Positions 59,131 to 64,000 of a stretch of DNA of 64,000 nucleotides are shown here, in pieces. The notes beneath the pieces are model-generated. The model made no database searches and had not been told where the DNA came from. It saw only the letters and a program-made list of their open reading frames with translations. A program made the position numbers and the translations under genes. The DNA comes from Cycas panzhihuaensis (lineage: Eukaryota > Cycadophyta): assembly GCA_023213395.1 (NCBI GenBank), contig CM041465.1:15066001-15130000 (forward strand). Reading direction: 5' to 3'. Position 1 is the first letter of the stretch. Each line of letters opens with the position of its first letter.

Positions 59131-59600
59131 AAGCGATCAATTTTGATATGGCCCATACGAGCATGCCATAGAGCCGCTCGCATAACTTTTGAGGAGTTAG
59201 GGTTGTGGTAAAAACAAATTCATCATCAACATAGTGGGCTTCAGAGGATGGTGTGCCAGTTAGGCGAAAAAGTTTACCATCAAGAATTCTGGTCATAACC
59301 ACAGCATTTGAAGGAGGGTGAATGACACAGAGAGTTTGATTATTTGTAGTTACACTCAGATCAAATCCACGAGAGACAAGGGTAGACAGGGAGAGGCGAT
59401 TACGCTTTAGAGCGAGAATATATAAAACATCAACAAGTGTAAAATCTAGAAGGCACAGGAGTTTCGTGCAAGCAGTTCCAAGTCCTTCGACTGGCTGAGA
59501 TGATTTGTCAGCCATGTGTACAACACCACGAACTTCAGAGTCAAAATCTTAAAATAATTGGCGATGACAAGTCATGTGTTGTGTTGCTCCAGTATCCATG
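59131..59600 (-). pseudogene. Copia III protease
   Basis: The active site SWIMDTGATQHMT is intact, with the Asp codon at 59594-59596. The rest of the domain continues at 59129-59515, with DVLYILALKRNRLSLSTLVSRGFDL, after a stop near 59546. The domain leads into the integrase zinc region. Confidence 0.82.
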
Positions 59601-60794
59601 ATCCATGATGAAGTATTTGAGGTAGCACTATTTGCAACTCCAAGTGGTGAAGGCAAAAGTGAATAAGCAAAGCCACAATGAGCCTCAATATACTTAGTGG
59701 ATCTATCAACAACATTTGATGAAGTGGTCCCAATTCTTTGAAGGTGTGCATGAGCAAATTGCGTTCCACCAAAAGCATCTTCAAAAGAAGTATTATCAAC
59801 ATTATGTGCACCATGGCGCTGTTGATAACTTGGTAGTTTGTGGGTGGCAGTTCTGTAATTTTTGGCATAATGTCCTCTTCTATTACACCTTTGGCACATG
59901 ATTGTTTGATTTCGGTCAAGTATTGAATTGGCCGGATTGTCTCTCGACATCGGATCTAGGTCCGGGTTGATTATTTTGGCCTTGGCCTTGAGACTGTTTT
60001 TGTTGGAATTGAGGAGCCTGTTGACTAAGAGGACGTTATCCTTATTGTCTACCTCTTCCTCTTCCACGGGAATTACCACCTCTACGAGAGTATTGACCTT
60101 GATTTTTGGTGTAAAAAAGATCTTCTTCCACTTTAAAAGCAACATCAATTGGATCTGATGTAGTGGCAAAGTTGGTATCAAAGGTCTTATCAAATTCAAT
60201 GAACTTATCAGCAAGATCCTCAAAGTTTAGGGTCTTCAAAGTTCCAATCGGATTGAAGACTCCCAATAGATTTTTATAATGGGATATGGAGACATGATCG
60301 AATCAAGAAAGCCCATGTAATGCATTGAGTTTTAAAATCTTTATCAATGGCTTACTTGATTGGACGAAGGAGATTGATTGTCTCACTTGCATGTCCTTTC
60401 TGCATTTTCAATTTGTTCATCTTCGCACTAAGTGAACAAATTCTAAGTCCGATTTAGTGTCAAAGTTCTTCTTAAGAACTTCAAGAACTTTCCATGTCAG
60501 ATCATGTATGCCTTCATCAATGAGATTATGCAGGAATAATCGGTGACAAGTAGTATCCCCGCATGATTTTATCATCATCAAGTTCCCATTGGCGTTTAGC
60601 TACGCCTGGGAGCATTGGAGCACCTCATGTCAAGCAATTGTGGTAGTCAGAATTGCAACAGGTGGTGTAGGTTGTAAGTGATCTCTCCATAGACCTTCAT
60701 ACTTTGTAGCATTTCTGACACCAGCGAACCACATGTCCTAATTTTCTTTCCCTTTTAGAATGCAGTTCACATTTTGCTTGAACTGTGAAGACAT
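59601..60794 (-). pseudogene. Copia III gag
   Basis: The probable start is the ATG at 60794, giving MSSQFKQNVN. The capsid part is broken by stops. The C-terminal part at 59549-60223 and 60042-60266 contains an RGGNSRGRGRG box and the knuckle CQRCNRRGHYAKN at 59855-59896, with the last Cys replaced by Tyr. Confidence 0.8.
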
Positions 60795-62818
60795 TATGTC
60801 TTTTTAGAAGGGAAGAAATGAACAAGGGACTATAAAAGTGATGGCAATAAATGACCAATCACTATTTACAAATGGGAAATGTAATGAAGTAGTGTAGAAG
60901 AAGGAAGAAGAAGTGAGAATGGTTGCTCAAATATGAAGGGAGCAACTTAGAGAAAAGTCACCAACACTTGTGACAAATATTAACCTGACGCAGCAGGAAT
61001 ATGAGAAGCACTATGATAAAAATTGGCCACCAACACTTGTGGCAAATATTAACCTGACGCAAAGAGGAATATGAGAAGCACTATGATTGTGATTACACTA
61101 TGGATCACTTTTACAAATAAGTAAGTGATCAATATACAAGATTAGAGGCCAATGTAGAAGCTGACATCATTGGGTTTACACAACTTGAAACTCAAATGCA
61201 GGATGCGTAATCAACCCAATAACCTCTAACTTGTGTCCAACGGTAGTTGAGGTTGTTGAAGGTTACTAGGCTTCTAGTAGAATTAATTTGGCCTTCACCA
61301 TGATACCCACAATCGTGCTTGGTGATGAAATCCAAGTCACAACGAGCCTGTGTACTCCCAATCCTCACCAAGTTCACCAATGAGCATTATATACCTCCTC
61401 TAAAGAGTGGTATGTGCATACCCATGGCTATGACGGATATTGGATCGGGTATATTTTAATCTTGTATTAAAGTTTCGCTTTTCCTGGTTATCGTGATGAT
61501 CCCCGATTGAGGCATGATGGTATGGCTAACCAAACCTCACCAATATTCCTGCTTAGTCCGGCCCTAACTTGAAACCCACACCTCCTTTATGGCACGGCAT
61601 TTTGCCAACCAAGGTATCTCAACCTTGGCGAGTGTGTGAACAGGTACAAGATGGTGGAAAATAGCGTACGTGATGCGTTCCTTTTAGGAAGAGTGAAAAG
61701 ATTATCGAATTGCATCAAACGTACATTTAACTGAAAATAATGCTTGCTTGGAGTGCTTGCTTGAAGTGCTTGCTTAAAGTGTCTTTGGAGTGCTAGCTTT
61801 GGGTGATTTTAGAGTGCTGAAATGCAATGCTAATAAGTGAGTGAGGACACTGGATATTGCTCTGATCCAGGTGTTTTTTTTTTTTTTTCTCACTTTTACA
61901 CTGGGCTTTTAAGCCTTATAAAAAGGAAGAAATTTTCTTCACTTTTTTTTCTTTTTTTTTGTTAATACAAAAAAAGTACTCCTCACTAAATCTGCAATAA
62001 CTTTCTCCCACGATGTCAAAATGGAGTGCTGGTTTTTGTGCTGCAAACTAGACTCAGAGCTTCATCTTCAAGAAGTGGAATTAGGTCCAAATGAGTTCTG
62101 AAAAGTTTTTGATAGCCCCGCAAAGTTAGGAAATTATATTTTTCCAAAATTCTTACTAAAAATAACTGTTGTTCACTAAAACAGCAATAACTTCCTCATA
62201 TGACATCCAAATTAGGTGTCGATTTTTGCACTAGAAAGTAGACTCGGAGCCCCATCTTTGACAATTAGAATCACTTCAATTGGATCTCTGTAGAAGATTT
62301 TACAAACCTGTGAAACTTAGTAATCAAATTGTATTTCTGCAGAAATTTCAGCTTGCTAATATCTCATTAGCACATGATACCATATGAAATTTCCATCATT
62401 TTTTGATCATCAGGATCCCAATATGGGCAAGGTGAGAGCATACAATGATAGATATTTTAAATGGCTCAAAATTCTTTAAAAAAAATGGGTAAAAACTCCC
62501 CTTACAATCATTCTTCTAAATGCTAGAAAAATTTCTGAGATTTCCCTTGTTAAATGGACAAAAGGGAAAAGAAAAAGAAGAATGAGATAGCATCAATGGC
62601 CAGAAAAGGATTGGAATCCTTGGGCCTTACAACTCCTTGTATTATGCTTCCAAACCTGTAAAAGAGAAAGGAAAAGCAAATAATACAAAATATGCTATCA
62701 TAATAACTTCAAAATATTTCTAAATTCACTTTCACAATCTCCTTCACCATATGGATTGTGGGGGAGAAGGAAGTGATGGCTCCATTGCAAGTGCAAGTGG
62801 GGAATATGAAGGAAGCAA
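60795..62818 (-). other. Copia III long leader with internal repeats
   Basis: About 2 kb between the primer binding site and gag, without a credible gene. It contains a direct repeat of about 57 bp (60961-61017 and 61030-61087), a 13-bp unit TGCTTGCTTGGAG repeated three times at 61741-61779, and a diverged repeat of about 90 bp (61983-62075 and 62170-62262) marked by GCAATAACTT and AGACTC-GAGC. T-rich runs occur at 61873-61890 and 61944-61960. Confidence 0.75.
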
Positions 62819-62830
62819 GCTCTGATACCA
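62819..62830 (-). promoter_or_regulatory. Copia III primer binding site, initiator tRNA-Met
   Basis: The minus strand reads TGGTATCAGAGC, two bases inside the 5' LTR. Confidence 0.95.
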
Positions 62831-62832
62831 CA

Positions 62833-63129
62833 TGAAAAGAGTGGATCTATCCTTCATCTCCATGCACTAAACACAAAGGCAAACATGGGAGCAAGAGAGA
62901 CTTGAGAGAAAGAAAGTAGCTCTCACAAAATGGGGAGGTAAGAATGAATCTCCTCCATTGAGCTTTACTTTTATATTGAGAGAGGGAGCATTTGAGTTAG
63001 GTGAAATGAAATTACACATAATGCACATGAAAGTGCATTTCACTTAAGTGATCTAATTTAAAGTTCACTTAAGACCCTTTTTCGAAATAATCAACTAATG
63101 TAATGACCTTATGTCATTAACCCTTTTCA
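62833..63129 (-). repeat. Copia III 5' LTR
   Basis: 297 bp, the partner of 55539-55835, followed by GATAA at 63130-63134 and copia IV gag. Confidence 0.95.
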
Positions 63130-64000
63130 GATAACCCAAATGATTTGGTCCTTGATAACATTGACTTAGTCCTAGATAACTTGCTTATACTTGACAATTA
63201 TTATGTCCATAGCAAGAATGATTATGTTCTTGCATTCCACCATGATTATTGAAATTGTTCCTCCCTTAGTACCTTAGATTTGGTGGTCGATATCTTTGAA
63301 GAGGTTCTTGATATTATTGTTGCCTTGATTCTTGATATCTAGGATTGGACTCTTGATATGTCCTTTGGTTCCTTGAATTTGATTATTAATATGATCTTTA
63401 GTTCCTTTCTCCTCTTTTAGGGGATGAATCCATCCCCTTAGAATTTTGTCCTTGGCTACTCTGATTAATTCTTACCTTTATGGCCAAGGCATATTCTAAG
63501 GTTTCTTGTCCTCCTTTCTTCTCTTCTATAGTAAGGAGCATGGTACTTAATTGCTCAATCTTAAGGGTACTTAAGTCCTTTAAAATTTTGATACTTATAG
63601 CTACCATTTCAAATCACTTAACTTCTCCAACACATCTTAATATTCTTTCCATAACTCTTTACTTGGTTAATACTTCTCTAAGGGATCTTATTTAGTTAAC
63701 TAGGTCTTGGACCTTGGTAAAGAATTTATTAACACTCTCTCTTGGTGACATCTTCAAATTTTTTAACTTGCTTCTAAGGGATTGAAGTTTGGTTGAGGTA
63801 GGTCCTTCATAAATCAACTTTAGTGTGTCTCATACTTTCTTTGATGTATTGGATTCACTCACTCTAGGAAATATATGATCTTCTAGAGCATATAAAATAA
63901 GTGCTAAGGCTTTATTATCCTTCTTGATACATTCTCTATAAACTATTTTGTCATCCAAGGTGGCATTTTCTCCAAGTTCATCAAATCCTTCCTTAATAAA
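63130..64000 (-). pseudogene. Copia IV gag, main part
   Basis: The minus strand contains a 69-codon frame at 63398-63607 with EQLSTMLLTIEEKKGGQETLEYAL, plus matching UBN2-type Gag sequence to its right, in other frames, up to the window edge. The part at 63140-63390 is low-complexity, with repeated QESRP/NQ-like stretches. The N-terminus is outside the window. Confidence 0.65.

Larger units (their letters stand above)
55539..63129 (-). mobile_element. Copia III: recent copia insertion inside copia IV gag
   Basis: A 7,591-bp element with two 297-bp LTRs that look identical by eye, a perfect GATAA duplication (55534-55538 and 63130-63134), an initiator tRNA-Met primer binding site and a polypurine tract. 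The minus strand carries gag, protease, integrase, RT and RNase H. It is the youngest insertion in the window. Even so, the coding part has stops, at least one frameshift in integrase, Tyr in place of the last knuckle Cys, and LVDD instead of YVDD in RT. It was therefore probably already defective and was copied in trans. Confidence 0.94.
52196..64000 (-). mobile_element. Copia IV: copia element, interrupted by copia III and cut by the right window edge
   Basis: From right to left on the minus strand: gag (63130-64000 and 55390-55533), zinc knuckle, protease, integrase, RT, RNase H and polypurine tract, the standard copia order. The 5' LTR and the start of gag lie beyond the window. Copia III is inserted in gag with a GATAA duplication. 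Motifs are well kept, but stops are frequent. Confidence 0.88.

Noticed and set aside
1-64000. Bacterial-type features such as operons, ribosome binding sites, CRISPR arrays or phage genes.
   Set aside because: Nothing of the kind is present; the content is eukaryotic retrotransposon sequence.

Overview
The window reads as plant nuclear DNA made almost entirely of LTR retrotransposons and their wreckage; I found no intact cellular gene. Three things point to a plant: Ty1/copia and chromodomain Ty3/gypsy elements primed by initiator tRNA-Met, Tat-lineage Ty3/gypsy elements with a second RNase H, and a captured piece of a plant trihelix transcription-factor gene. A large, repeat-rich seed-plant genome, possibly a gymnosperm, fits, but the species cannot be read from the sequence. 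Every element whose orientation can be read lies on the minus strand.

Layout from left to right. 1-2330 is an old, AT-rich Tat-like gag remnant, and 2331-5085 is featureless AT-rich DNA. A decayed copia element (copia I) runs from about 5086 to 28485 and is split by a chromovirus-type gypsy element (7911-27898, TSD CAAAT). That element is itself split inside its reverse transcriptase by a GC-rich Tat-lineage element, Tat-E (10825-24786, TSD GATGG), giving a three-level nest. 28486-30482 is AT-rich DNA that may include part of an old copia LTR. Copia II (30488-36309) is non-autonomous: it keeps a gag and the last few codons of pol, and its long leader carries the trihelix fragment. 36315-37617 holds the LTR edge and RNase H of an old copia element (copia V). 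Tat-F (37622-48556) is a relative of Tat-E that lacks the RT core, RNase H and integrase. 48557-52195 is AT-rich with two long microsatellites. From 52196 to the right edge lies copia IV, split by copia III (55539-63129, TSD GATAA), whose two 297-bp LTRs look identical and mark the youngest insertion.

Each full element reads on the minus strand in the usual order: 5' LTR (right), primer binding site, gag, protease, then pol, polypurine tract and 3' LTR (left). Pol order is integrase-RT-RNase H in the copia elements and RT-RNase H-integrase in the gypsy elements. The Tat elements add a second RNase H after the integrase position. Tat-E also has a plus-strand open frame beside a TATA box in a segment that Tat-F lacks. 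All coding regions carry stops, frameshifts or altered catalytic residues, so none is clearly autonomous. The items most worth following up are the captured trihelix fragment, the plus-strand ORF of Tat-E, the young but broken copia III, and a pattern of small indels at G/C-rich spots in the Tat LTRs that may be partly a sequencing artefact.
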